Notes under the pieces: generated by a model
What the model saw: only the letters and a program-made list of their open reading frames with translations
Database searches by the model: none
What the model was told of the DNA's origin: nothing
Shown here: one piece after another, positions 10,701 through 20,524 of the stretch
How the letters are laid out: each line of letters opens with the position of its first letter
How positions within the stretch are numbered: the first letter of the stretch is position 1
Program-made: the position numbers and the translations under genes
Assembly: GCA_000310025.1 (NCBI GenBank)
Contig: FN649750.1
Location: 3,113,138-3,150,715, forward strand
Direction of reading: 5' to 3'
DNA: 37,578 bases
DNA from: Ectocarpus siliculosus
Taxonomy: Eukaryota > Sar > Phaeophyceae > Ectocarpales > Ectocarpaceae

Positions 10701-11765
10701 ACAACAAAAAATTAAGGCGCGGTGTTCCGCATGTTTGGGTGGGTTAGAAGCTGCAGTACAATGGGTGCAGCTCGGCATTCCATCCACCCTCGTGATAAGC
10801 TCGAGCGTGCACATGCATACGAGTTTGTCGACCAATCGGAGCTCAATTCTGGTTTTGATTCTTGGTGCTACGTTGATTCTGTGCTGCCTGGGACTAGACG
10901 GTTGGCCTTGGCCCTCCGCAAAAAAAAGAACGAAACCAAAGACAACGCCTCAACTTGTTTTCGTCCCTCTATATCGCCAGTTTCACCCTCATCTACAATA
11001 GCCAGATGCCAGATGCTATTGTAGATGCTATTGTTGGTGGAACCTGGCAAAATACAGCCTTCTTTCAAGCAAAGTGAGACGCTCTTGTTTGAGTGATACA
11101 GCCTGCGTCTCGAGCAAACCGGGGTATGTGTATGTCCCGCCGAATTTACTGACTGACTGCTGTGGATGGCCGACAGACAGGTAGGCAGGCAGACACCTAC
11201 AAGTCGGACGAACCCGAAAGGGCCCCCAAGCAAGGCGGGGAAACAACCACCCAAACTCCCACAAAGTAAACTATTGGTACAACATTGTTGCTCTCTGTTG
11301 GTATGAACAAAATGAACCGTTCTTTTTCGTCCCTACTGTATTGTGATGAACAATTTTTTATCCTTCCAGTTGTAATGAGCTAATTGCACCGCTCTTGTCC
11401 TTCCTGTCCATCCCTGTTGCTACCACTCTGTTGGGAAAAGTAGCAACCATTCCGACAATCACATTCTTATTGAATGGCCCCGATACATTCCCGAACAAAG
11501 CGATACGAACCAAACGTACGCATACCGTTGTTACCCTTCCTGTTCTTGAGAACCACCGCAATAAACTCACCACTCCCGTCTGATCCGGACACTTGATGTT
11601 GATCACCGCCGTGAAGGTGGCCGGAGGGGGCGACGCCGTTTCACCCGCAAGCTCCGCCACCGCCGGACGAGCACCGCCTCCGACGGCCCCGGCAGCAGCT
11701 GCTGCTGCTGCAACGCCGGGAGCTTCGCCTGCCCTTGCGGGCGTCGGTGCCACCAGGTCACTCAT
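4722..11765 (-). CDS. purU: 10-formyltetrahydrofolate hydrolase (formyltetrahydrofolate deformylase), 9 exons
   Basis: The enzyme hydrolyses 10-formyl-THF to formate and THF, balancing the one-carbon folate pool (EC 3.5.1.10). Exons in transcript order: 11765-11571, 10608-10499, 9578-9521, 8958-8870, 8066-7983, 7174-7087, 6430-6312, 5791-5668, 4874-4722. They sum to 1020 nt, 339 aa plus stop, in frame at all eight junctions, with GT-AG ends throughout. Residues about 50-125 form the N-terminal ACT domain ([11 protein letters not shown], then [15 protein letters not shown]). Residues about 138-339 form the formyltransferase fold: [52 protein letters not shown] and the C-terminal GNKTVVF. The expected catalytic Asn244, His246 and Asp282 are all present. 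The start at 11765 is the first ATG after an in-frame TGA; the first 48 residues are Ala/Gly/Pro-rich and unconserved, so an organelle signal cannot be judged. Introns are 520-962 bp and carry several tandem duplications and a MITE. Family identity is very secure; an extra upstream exon is not excluded. Confidence 0.95.
6754..6815. repeat. 31-bp direct duplication
   Basis: Two adjacent 31-bp units, 6754-6784 and 6785-6815, share caaaaacatcggga and catttgaaa with only three differences. They lie in purU intron 6. Confidence 0.9.
7144..7427 (-). repeat. 142-bp tandem duplication across the purU exon 6 acceptor
   Basis: Unit 1 is 7144-7285 and unit 2 is about 7286-7427. The acceptor-exon junction of exon 6 (position 7174) is matched 142 bp away at 7316, with the same ttttaccag/ctggtaca-type context and the same following codons, [10 protein letters not shown]. 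The duplicated block holds 31 nt of exon 6 and 111 nt of intron 5. The upstream copy lacks the rest of the exon and its donor, so it is a decoy. The copies have diverged moderately, mainly in the intronic part. Confidence 0.88.
7851..7902. repeat. 26-bp direct duplication with internal palindrome
   Basis: Two adjacent 26-bp units, 7851-7876 and 7877-7902, both read ccggtggcacttgcgtcgca then aagtg and differ only in the last base. Within each, gcacttgcg and cgcaaagtgc are near-complementary, so each unit can form a small hairpin. They lie in purU intron 5. Confidence 0.92.
9481..9516. repeat. 18-bp direct duplication beside the purU exon 3 donor
   Basis: Two adjacent 18-bp units, 9481-9498 and 9499-9516, differ by one base and share tggctgctgctcta. 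They lie within 4 nt of the exon 3 donor (intron begins at 9520 on the - strand). Confidence 0.88.
10039..10068. repeat. (GTATC)6 microsatellite
   Basis: Six pentanucleotide units, the second being gcatc, lie in purU intron 2 just 16 bp before the MITE-like element at 10085. Confidence 0.92.
10085..10265. mobile_element. TA-flanked MITE-like element, 181 bp
   Basis: The left end, 10085, reads cagtcgtaggccctctat; the right end, read inward on the - strand from 10265, is caatcctaggcgctctat. The similarity continues for about 30 bp with small gaps, so these are terminal inverted repeats. TA flanks both sides (10083-10084 and 10266-10267), as expected for Tc1/mariner/pogo target duplications. 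No transposase is encoded. It is related to the element at 16162-16346 in the same orientation: ggtatg, cgcgctattcg and cgccc blocks are shared. It lies in purU intron 2. Confidence 0.65.
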
Positions 11766-11927
11766 TCGTGGTGGATGTAATCGCGGAGGTTTCGTCCCCG
11801 CTGCTGTTGTTGTTGTCGTCAGCACCCGTTGCTGCTGTTGTCAAAACGCCTGTTTAGGTGGTGCAGCACGGAGTAGAGAACGGAAAGGTGTAAGGTAGGG
11901 GCGTCAACGGGGACTGCCTTCGCGCGA

Positions 11928-12058
11928 TTAACAAGTTTATGAGGAAATAGAAGAGGGAGGGGGGACGCAGACTATATTCCCTAACCCCAACCCTAACCCT
12001 AACCCCACTCCCTCGATTGTATTCTGTATTCAACATGTTTACAAAATGCGAAAAAAAA
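11928..12058 (+). repeat. Dispersed repeat R1, copy 2, with telomere-like hexamers
   Basis: The blocks gtttatgaggaaatagaag, acgcagac, ctgtattcaacatgttta and a terminal A9 run match copy 1 at 1322-1421. This copy additionally carries about four ccctaac/cccaac units at 11981-12006, which copy 1 lacks. It lies about 160 bp upstream of the purU start codon. Confidence 0.65.
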
Positions 12059-12381
12059 ACTGGGAAGGTTACTGGTCAACTGGCGGGTGGGTGCTGTCAA
12101 ATGCGAGCAGGTGCTTGACCCGAGCCATGTTCTCTTCGCAGCCTGCTTTGTCAGCCATCGCTATAGGTACCACCGGCGGAACTTTGGCGCTCTCGTTGCA
12201 TCGAGGGTCCTCGTGAAAACGCAAGCTTGGATGGAAGCGTCAACTACTTTTCTTGCAAACGTGGCGACTAAGATGGTAACTACCCCAGGTTGCATAAGAT
12301 ACCACACTGCTGCACGCGGATTCGTGGGCTTTTACGACCGTACAGGCGTTCGCGTCAGATGGACCAGTACGGACATTAGGA

Positions 12382-12419
12382 GGTACTGAGCGGAGACCGG
12401 AACGGTTCTGAATGTGAAG
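12382..12419 (+). repeat. 38-bp dispersed direct repeat (pair with 13181-13218)
   Basis: Both copies begin ggtactgag and end ttgaatgtgaag/tctgaatgtgaag, have equal length and agree at about 31 of 38 positions. Looser similarity extends upstream (cttgcaaacg, gcataag.ta.ca.cac), so this is part of a larger diverged duplication within the spacer. Confidence 0.6.

Positions 12420-12420
<1 letters not shown>

Positions 12421-12455
<35 letters not shown>
12421..12455. repeat. (CAA)11 microsatellite
   Basis: This is an uninterrupted run of CAA triplets directly after the 38-bp repeat and 20 bp before the second MITE-like element. Confidence 0.95.
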
Positions 12456-12475
12456 GTAGCCGCAGCATTCTAATA

Positions 12476-12664
12476 AAGAGAGGGTGGTTTAATCCCTGTT
12501 TAGCGACATGCCCTGTTTAGCGACCAGCAAATCACGTGGAACCGCCGCACCCCGGTAGTATAACTGCTATTGCTATTAGTTGTTGGTTCGGGTTAGCGAC
12601 CTGCCCTGAATAGCGGCCACATCTCGTCGTGACACCAGGGGTCGCAAAACCGGGGCCCCCACTG
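12476..12664. mobile_element. TA-flanked MITE-like element, 189 bp
   Basis: The right end read inward on the - strand is cagtgggggccccggttttg followed by cgacc. The left end has aatccctgtttagcgac about 10 bp further in, so the terminal repeats are imperfect. TA flanks both ends. Inner blocks (ttagcgac..gccctg) are repeated on both sides. The right terminus resembles the CAGT..CCCCGG-TT-GCGA ends known for pogo/Tigger elements. No transposase frame is present. Boundaries on the left are less certain. Confidence 0.45.
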
Positions 12665-12689
12665 TATTACGTACGTGGCCGCAGAAACA

Positions 12690-12775
12690 GCAGATCTGAG
12701 CGTGCCAGGGCGCACGTCGCTGCTTCAAATGGCCTTTGGGATGTGGGTTCGAATCTCAGCAGAACCATAGGACCA
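12690..12775 (+). other. tRNA-like segment with a Pol III B box (possible SINE head)
   Basis: Positions 12746-12756 read ggttcgaatct, a perfect match to the B-box core of tRNA genes, inside gtggg-ttcgaat-ctcag, which could form a mostly paired T arm. The upstream part resembles a class II (Leu/Ser) tRNA in spacing, but no 5' strand pairs with the expected acceptor 3' strand (cagaacc), so it is not a functional tRNA. A tRNA-derived SINE or tRNA pseudogene is the best guess. Confidence 0.3.
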
Positions 12776-13392
12776 CAAGAACTGGAATTTTTTTCTCACA
12801 TGGTATGGTGCTGAAGAAAATCTGGAAAGCGAATGATTCGTCTGTACACTAAATAGCAGTAGAGTTGACGGTATGGTATGGTACGACGAGGGCAGGAGGG
12901 ACTGAATCCTTCTCTTCTCGCGGCGAGAAATTAAGGCGAGCACCGCAGATGTAAAAAAAAACTCCTCTAGACTACAATGTTGGCCTCCCTCCTGTGTGGT
13001 GACCCCGGCAGGTGCTTCCCAAGAACATATGCATACCAAAAGGTGCAAAATATACAAACAAATAAGAGGTACCTTCGGGTCCAATTTTATGTTCGGATGC
13101 CTTTTTTCTTTTTTGGGTAAGTTAGCATGTGACCACGGGAATTGACAGCGTCAGGTGTTCGACTAGTTCGGGTAGATGAAGGTACTGAGATCGGATCGGA
13201 GCGGTTTTGAATGTGAAGGGGATGGCGTACACACAGCTTGTGCATCCGAACGATGAACATGGTCTTCTTTTTCCTACAATGGTGCCGGCTGGCGCCTGCT
13301 AGCTAAAGATGCAATCATCGCTGGCTGCACGAGGGGGTGCAAGGTGGCCGCTACTGCTGCTGTTGCGAACGCGTCTCTAAATGTCTTCGGTA

Positions 13393-13445
13393 GCATAAGG
13401 TATCAATCACACCCTGGACAAATCTCGATTACTTTGCAGCAAAAG
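13393..13445 (+). repeat. Solo arm of the inverted-repeat family
   Basis: The blocks gcataaggta, cacaccctgga, ctcgattact and gcagcaaaa match the left arm of the inverted-repeat element at 15874-16100 and the segment at 16790-16840. Confidence 0.6.
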
Positions 13446-15873
13446 GCATGCGGTACTGGAACTGGTGGTGTTGGGGTACGGATTTGTACATCCTCTTCGT
13501 CCTCTTGAGTAAATCTAGCTTTGACAATCGGTCCTATCTCCTGAACTGGGGGTCGGCGGTAGCAGTAGTTCCCACCACTATCAGCGCTGCAACTGCAGTA
13601 GACGGCCTCAGTTCAAGGGGCTCTTGGGAGTATGCATACAAGTACAGGAGCAGTGACAAATGCTTGTTGAATTGTCGGCCTTCGAGATCACGATATCACG
13701 ACACCACGACCACCGCATCTTTATCTGAGCGAGTTACGCGTGTTGCTCCATTGTGTCCTTCACTCCTGTACGTACATACTAGGATGCAACAGTGGGACTC
13801 TCTTGCTCGTTGCTGGTAACGGGAACGAGGGGCGTATGCATGTATGGTACAGCGGTACAAGTAGTTGTCGAGTTGAACGCCCCGAAAAGTCTTTGTACTT
13901 AGTCTACCCGACTGCTGTACCGGTACTGCAACTGCTGTACAACTACGCTGTGGGTTTCAGAAAAGAGTGATGCAATCGACTGCTGCTGCCCTTGTCCAAC
14001 CTCATTCCTCGGGAGCGAGCTGCCTCGGAAGGGCATGGGGCCTCGAGAGATGGGGGTCTCTGGATACATCGGTACATCGGTCGCATGCATCAAAACCCAG
14101 CAGAGAACCAAAGCGTTGTTGTTGGTACGCACAAACGAAAAACGAACATGTTGATGATGATGCTGCTACTGTACCGGCAACTACCGCAATGGTTGATTTG
14201 CACACTTTCGCTGAGCTTCGAACTGAGAAAGACTACTGTAAACCAGTTATCACACACATACTACATGGATGCGCTCCCCCGAGAATCGCGACGAGTGAAC
14301 CATGGACCATCACCGTCACCACTCCCGGCTTGTCCTCTCTACGCCTATGTATGGCACTACACATACGTTACTGCAACACGCGTGCAGTACGGGATGCCGC
14401 TGTAACGGAGATAACATGCATTTCCATCAGAGGTCAGGCAGAGGATCGCAATAGGGATTTTCATCACAATGCATAACACGGATAACCATCCTCAAGGCCC
14501 GCGTCGCTAAACCCCAATAAGGCCCTCGAACTTACCCACCACGAGCCAGCCCCTTCCACAGCAGCGCAAATGCGTACAGCGTACAGGAGTCGAGTGGTTC
14601 AGCAACTTGCAGCAACGTTTCGGGGGCACCGCAAATGATACTATGGAGAGGGGGGTCTTGCCGTCAACATGCGCCCGCCGTGGTACTGCTGTAGCGTATG
14701 CAGTACATCATCATCCCGGTCATTCACCATCCACAGCTACATAGCAGCTCGGTTGTGTTCCCTGCCCTACAAATTAGCACATCGAGACAGACCAAGGTGA
14801 GAAAAGGCTGTCAAGCAACAGAGGAGACGGGTAAATGGGCAGTGCGTATATTGTGCTCAATTTTTTAATGGACCATCATCGCCGTTGTATTGGATACAGG
14901 ATAGCACGAATGTAGCACTGCTGTACCTAGAGCAGGCAGCTCAGGGCACTCTACCAGACAACCCTCGCGTCCTTCTATGGCAATCATCCGTAAGTGGTGG
15001 TCACTTGCTACTGTGCATCCATTCCCAACACACCCTTCAAACAGATTGTAGTGTAGCAACACCCGCCGCCCTACGCGTACCCATGGGCAGACGCTCCGGG
15101 GGCTCTACCGAAAACACAGCGCTACTGCAGTTGTGTATGGTGTAGTCCCCAACAATTCACCCCTCTCTCCTCTCTCCTTATCTAGTCTATGCGATCATCT
15201 GGGTGGTCTTTGTGCGCATGGGTTGTGGTCTCTCTATGTCTGTCTGTCTGTCTGTCTCTCTCTGAAACGAAACGTCAAGACGGCAAAAGTGGTTTTCCGA
15301 TCCGCAATATTGTACCTTCGCAACTCCCTCCCCTCCCCTGCTGAGCATTCTATTCACTTGTAAAAATCGAGTATAGGCTAGTGGGCGTATATACTGTAGC
15401 TATGCGGTTGGGTTCTCTCGGCATGTCATCACCAACATGTGGGGGACAGGTCCTCTCCACCCTTGTTGCTTACTAGCAGTAAAGCCCTGCCTCGGCTACT
15501 ATGCCACTATTTTAAGACAAGTACAATAATACACACCTTCACTAAGAAGGAATGCGATAAACCGGTACACCCTGCTCTTCACTAATCTTGATCCGTCAAC
15601 ATGATTGTGCCGCGTTCAAGGGAGGGTAGGGCGTCAGCGTAATGTACGGGTAGGATAGCAGCGTACAGCCGTTCAGCTTCATGTAGTGTGGTGTACAGCG
15701 TCGATGTACCGATGACGAAGCCTGCTGCCACATGTCATGTCGAATGACTAAGAGTTGCGCTTACATAGATGCAGACGTGGGAATAACCGCCTTCTGCTGT
15801 CAGGTCTACGGCAGACACTCACTCCAACGTGAAGTGAGTCGTCCGTAGCAGGCTTGCACACCTGTGGTGTTGG

Positions 15874-16100
15874 TTACCGTAAAGGACACAAGGTAACACA
15901 CACACCCTGGACCGATTTTCAAAGCTCGATTACTCCACGACGAAGAGGATGCATAGACGAAAGGATACGATTTCAGAGAGCTCTCGACCAGACGGCTTCA
16001 ACGCCGCCGATTTCGGCCCTGCGACTGTTGCTGCTTTTGAATAATCGAGCTATGAAAATCGGTCCAGGGTGTGTGTTATCTTGTGTCATATACGGCGGTA
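15874..16100. mobile_element. Inverted-repeat element (about 48-bp arms)
   Basis: The left arm at 15885-15931 runs gacacaaggtaaca, ccctggaccgattttcaaag, ctcgatta. The right arm, read on the - strand from 16087, is gacacaagataaca, ccctggaccgattttcatag, ctcgatta. Similarity extends outward to taccg at both sides. The 110-bp centre is not palindromic and encodes nothing recognisable. The form fits a foldback/MITE-type element; no clear target duplication was found. Confidence 0.7.
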
Positions 16101-16161
16101 CATACAATTGCATCACTTGAGGATGTCGCGTGGGTTGACTTGTTGGCGTTCAAATCGTGTA

Positions 16162-16346
16162 CAATAGTGAGCGCTCAACAATACCGGTTGAATACCGCCG
16201 GTGGCCCTGCATAGCGCCGGTGAAATTTCTGGGCAGAGACTGAAATCACCAAGTCGTTCTGTAAATTGAATAGCGCCGGCCCCTCCGAATAGCGCCGGTT
16301 GATTCGCCGGGCACATACCGACCGGCGTCCCCTTCCGCCACTGCTG
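16162..16346. mobile_element. TA-flanked MITE-like element, 185 bp
   Basis: The left end is caatagtgagcg; the right end read inward on the - strand is cagcagtggcgg, both directly inside TA. The interior holds several atagcgccggt motifs. It shares block order and length with the 181-bp element at 10085-10265 in the same orientation. No coding capacity. Confidence 0.6.
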
Positions 16347-16789
16347 TACTTGCAGCTATGGAGAGGCATTACATCTCTGATGCCCCATTTCGAAGAGGAT
16401 GTCGCGCCAATATGGCACGTCGGTACGGAATAGAGGTGATGCTAGTACCATACTGGCTGTGGGTCTTAGATATAATAGTGGCAAATTCTGCTGCTTTCAG
16501 AATACGACCATTTTTTGCTCCGTGAGCGCCGACGAGCACGCGAGTTTTGCGGTTAACCGGACCCGAACTGGCAAACCGTAGGCGTGGCTTGCGACCACGA
16601 AGGTTAGATACGAGGAAACAGGAACAGAGGACGCACGCACGATTGAATGCGCATGGCTAATGAATCGGGGGTATGCATACATAGCAGTCGGACGGCGGCA
16701 CGACGCACGCAAGTTTTTGGTAGTTCTAGGCGGTTCACCGGACCGCACCATCAAGGCCAAGCCTGCCCCGTACTACCGTCGGTTGCGCA

Positions 16790-16840
16790 AGGTACCACAT
16801 CCCCTGGACCGATAAGCCCGATTACTCCGCAGCAAAAACG
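16790..16840 (+). repeat. Solo arm of the inverted-repeat family
   Basis: The blocks gcgcaaggtacca, cccctggaccgat, cgattactccgcagcaaaa match the arms at 15885 and 13393. It lies about 300 bp upstream of the Tudor-like gene start. Confidence 0.55.
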
Positions 16841-17140
16841 GCAGTGATGGTGCCGAAAATGGCGTCACTGGAACATATCCCGTGGACAGCTTTCCGAAAA
16901 CCATATCGTTTGATTTTGACTCCTCGCCGCCAACTGAGGCATTCGCGCTTTCTCGGGCCAGTGGGTTTGGAATCTCATGCAACAATTGGCGATGCCCTGT
17001 CCTGCAGGCGGGTCCTCGTGCATGGTTCGTTCGCTGATTTTAGAGACTGACGGAGATGCTGGTCGTTTTTGTTGTGATTTTTCTCGTTGCCGACGCTTCT
17101 CTGTTCCATCCATCCCTATTGTAATAGGTTGCGCGTGTTG

Positions 17141-18185
17141 ATGGAGAAGAAAACGCCTACTTCGAAAGGCGGCGCTGCCGCCGCTGCTGCTGCTGCTGCT
17201 GCTGCTGCTGCCCCATCTCCGCCTGGAGGGAAACAAGCCAGCAAAGTCGTCGGGACAAATCCAACCAACGCTAGCGGCACCAAGTCCACGGAAAGGCCAC
17301 CAAGCAGCAAGAGAGGCGGTAGCGCGACGCTTGCCCGGAGCTCGAAGGCCACCACCGGCAAGAGGATAACAGCAGTGGCGACGAAGAAGAAGAAGAAGAA
17401 GAAGCGAAGGGTTGGCGCCGCCGTTTCAGTAGGGCATCCTTCCGTGGTCGTGGCACGCAGCTGGACGAAGAGGGCGGAGCAATTCGAGGAGACTCGCGCG
17501 AGGGACGGGCGGTACTCGGCCCCTGCACCCCCGGTTGAAGCAGCAACAACGCGAGGTGATGTTGCTTTGAGATCGGTCGCGACGGCAACGGGCTCGTTCT
17601 CCGGCCCTGGGGCACCCGCATCCATGAACAGGAGGCCTCGACGCCCGTGGGAGTGGACGCCGCAGGACTGCAAGGCGGTAGCACAGCGGGCGATGGCTGG
17701 TGCTGGTGGTGCCGGTGCCGGCGATGTGGGCGGGGTGAGGGTGCTGATGGCCGCGGACCCGGTGGTACTCTTCGACAGCGACGAGGATGACGAGGGTTGT
17801 GGAGATGATGCGCAAGAGAAGGGAGACCGGACTACCAGTTGGACAAGTGACAGCAGCAGCAGCGGTGGCGCCTGGCCTTCGCATGGTAGGGCTACGACCA
17901 CAGGAGCCTCCGCGGTTGCCCTTGACGGTGGGAGCGGCGGAGGAACTTGGACCGGTGCCGGTGGGCATCCCACCCCCGCCGCCGCCGCCGCCGGTACTCT
18001 CTCCACGATACCAGGGAAGAAGAGCGGGGGCAGCAGGCAAGACCTCCGTAGCGGCAAGGCTGCGGCAGACGACGGCGACGGCACCAACACCGCCACCGTC
18101 ATCCCCGACGACGACTCCAAATCCTCCCAAGAGGACGACGAGGCCGAAGCTCCGAACTGCTTGACCGGCCCCACCGGTAGCAAGC

Positions 18186-18230
<45 letters not shown>

Positions 18231-20524
18231 GGGGAAAGGAGGCTGGTTCTGGTCGACGAGCAGCAGGCGGCGTGACTAGGACCAGCGTTTCGTCGAGACG
18301 CGGCGGNNNNNNNNNNNNNNNNNNNNNNNNNNNNNNNNNNNNNNNNNNNNNNNNNNNNNNNNNNNNNNNNNNNNNNNNNNNNNNNNNNNNNNNNNNNNNN
18401 NNNNNNAGTTGGGTCTGGACGCGCCGTCATTTTTCGACATCTCATCCACGGCCTATGGCTGGCAGCAGCAGCAGCAGCGGCCACCGCCGCCGCTCTGTCA
18501 CCGCCGCATCTGTCGCCGTCACGTCCGTGGACGACGACGAGCGCAAGGCGAGGGAGCTCAGCGCGGCGCTGAACCGGAACCCCCCGAGGAGAAGACTGGC
18601 TGTGTCCAAACAGGAGCCGGGAGCTGTCCTGCTGGGCAATCCTGGCTCCGACGCGTCCGCCCGATGGGGGGATGGGGGCCCCGCGGCTGGCGGAGAACAC
18701 GGGGGCGGCGGAGATGCGGCGGGATTGCCGGCAAGCCACCAAGCGGGCCGCCGGAACGGAAGCAGCAGGCCTTGGCCAGCTCCGACTGCCGGCCGCGTAT
18801 CGTCCAGCGGGAAGCAGGGCCCAGGCGTTTCTGCAGACGGGAAGGTCGCACAGCTACAGCACCAGCAGCAGCAGCCCGCGGCTAGCGGTTGCTGCGGCGC
18901 CGCGGACGGGGGGAACCGGTCGATGCTAGGAAAGAAGAGCAGCACCGGCAGGAGCGCCACTCCCGCTTCCGCCAAGAAGCAGAAGAAGACGACGGGTGCC
19001 AGCGGCGGCTCCTGCTCGCCCGCTTCTTCCGCTGGGGAGACGCCCGCGTCGGCGACAACAACGGGAGGCAAGAAAAGGGGGACAGCAGCGGTGGCGGCCG
19101 GGGGGCATCCTTGGGTGGCGAGCGGCCTCTTCTTCGGACTGGGCACGACGGCGGAGGTGCTGTGGGACGACGGGAGGTGGTACCGGTGCTGCGTCTCGAC
19201 GGTTTCCGGCGACGGGCAGTCTGGGGTGCTGGAGTTCTTTCCGTACAAGCGCGCTACTCGCGTCCGGGAATATTCCACCCAGGTGATTGTGTGTTGCCAA
19301 CGCACCACACGGATGACAGGAGGCGCTACACCCCGTGACATTTTGCCGTGTTTTCATTCGTGGTGAATAGTTAGTGTGTTTCGGTTGGCGCTCGTATCGC
19401 TCCAGCACATGTCGCTAACCCTCTCTCTCGACTATGTCCCGCTTGACGTGCTGTAGCACGCTTATTGCATGATCGATTCAATGAGCTGCGAAAAAGTATA
19501 TATATTGCGCTATTTTCACTTCACAAGCACGTGTGGTTTCTGTACTTGCGGTTCTCCTTCTCGCATATCCAGGTTGGCTATTTTACCACCCTTGTTCAAT
19601 TTTTCTATGTATTGTTTTTGTTCTGACGCTGATGGGGGCCGCATTCAATGATGGTGATAACCCCTTTTTCACAGCGATTTGTGTTGCTGGGAATTTCTGC
19701 TCGTGAGCTTGGATGTACCTTCGACGAAGGATGAATGCTCGTGGACTTTTTAATTTAATATTCACACAACGAGGGCTAGAAATGTTGGCGGGAGGAGGAG
19801 GAAACCGCGTATGTAGAATGAAGCATGCTGTGTTATTTATCGTGGTTTGGTATTGACGTCATGATGACCCTGCGGCCGCCCCTGTCGCCCCCCCCCCCCC
19901 CCCTCGGTGTTTGCCATCGGGATTGGGTTTTCGTCGCTTGGCAACGACGTTGTAAAAGAAGCCAATTCACTTCGTGAACTCGGCAACCAGGTTACCTTTT
20001 TCTTTTTTTTTACCTCTTTTTTTTTGGCGGTAACCATAATGGTGGTCGAGTAGATCATGTTGTGCGGGGTGGAGAAACCTCACTCCGCGCAAGGGGGATG
20101 ATCGCACCACGTTGTGTTAAAATGGTCAAGCATCCTCGAGGCAGCTACACAGTGCTTATAACTGTCTCTGGAAGTGAAAGCACCAGAAAATAAATTAAGT
20201 CATACGCATCTGTCATCCGTACGCAAGGAAGTAAGCACAAGATGCCGAACACCCTTAGCAGGATGCAGCTCACCCTTCATGCGACTCGCCGAATACCTCA
20301 CGGTGCTTCGCGCTTGGTGATGTGAGAGCCTGGTCCGGTGAGAACCCGGCGTGCTCCGTCCCGGCTTTGTAGGGATGCGAGGTCAATGGTCTAACGACTA
20401 CGGCATGCACGACTATGAGTACACCCCCCCCCCTGTTGCTATCATGGTCACACAGCTGGACTTTGAGGAGTGGATCAGAGACGGCCGCATCGCCCTGCCA
20501 GAGACCAACTTGAAGTGGGACTGA
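17141..20524 (+). CDS. Low-complexity basic protein with Tudor-like C-terminus, 2 exons
   Basis: Exons 17141-19282 and 20456-20524 (TGA) join in phase 0 through a 1173-bp intron (gtgatt...cacag). The product is 736 aa if the 100-N gap is counted as real. The ATG at 17141 is the first Met in the open frame. The N-terminus has a run of about 12 Ala (17170-17212) and a basic patch TKKKKKKKRRV suited to nuclear import; 18188-18229 encodes 14 Gln; the middle is Gly/Ser/Ala-rich. The only folded-looking part is residues about 656-736: GLGTTAEVLWDDGRWYRCCV, GVLEFFPYKRATRVREYSTQ, then LDFEEWIRDGRIAL. The pattern of Val-Leu-Trp-x2-Gly-x-Trp-Tyr followed by Tyr-x2-Thr-x6-Thr/Ser resembles Tudor/Agenet-type chromatin readers. 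That assignment is by eye and tentative. Frame across the gap is unproven. Upstream non-coding exons are possible. Confidence 0.65.
18188..18229 (+). repeat. (CAG)13-CAA tract coding poly-Gln
   Basis: Thirteen CAG codons and one CAA encode Gln14 in the Tudor-like protein, about 80 bp before the assembly gap. A second short CAG run follows the gap at about 18462-18476. Confidence 0.95.
18307..18406. other. Assembly gap (100 N)
   Basis: Exactly 100 N, the usual placeholder for a gap of unknown size, inside exon 1 of the Tudor-like gene. Just after the gap the frame continuous with the 3' part reads SWVWTRRHF, while the next frame reads GLDAPSFFDISSTAYGW, which looks at least as protein-like. 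Confidence 0.98.

Larger units (their letters stand above)
11766..17140. other. Repeat-rich spacer between divergent purU and the Tudor-like gene
   Basis: This 5.4-kb stretch separates the 5' ends of two divergent genes, so both promoters must lie in it, but no core promoter motif could be assigned with confidence. It is dominated by repeats listed separately: R1 with telomere-like units, a CAA microsatellite, two MITE-like elements, a tRNA-like B box, a 38-bp direct repeat and an inverted-repeat family. The open frames in it (up to 169 codons) show no conserved motif and fall on repeats. Confidence 0.6.

Noticed and set aside
17116-18742. Long - strand open frames (355 and 438 codons) over the Tudor-like gene
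   Set aside because: They are antisense readings of GC-rich Ala/Ser/Gln codon runs; the + strand has a consistent exon structure and a folded-looking C-terminus.
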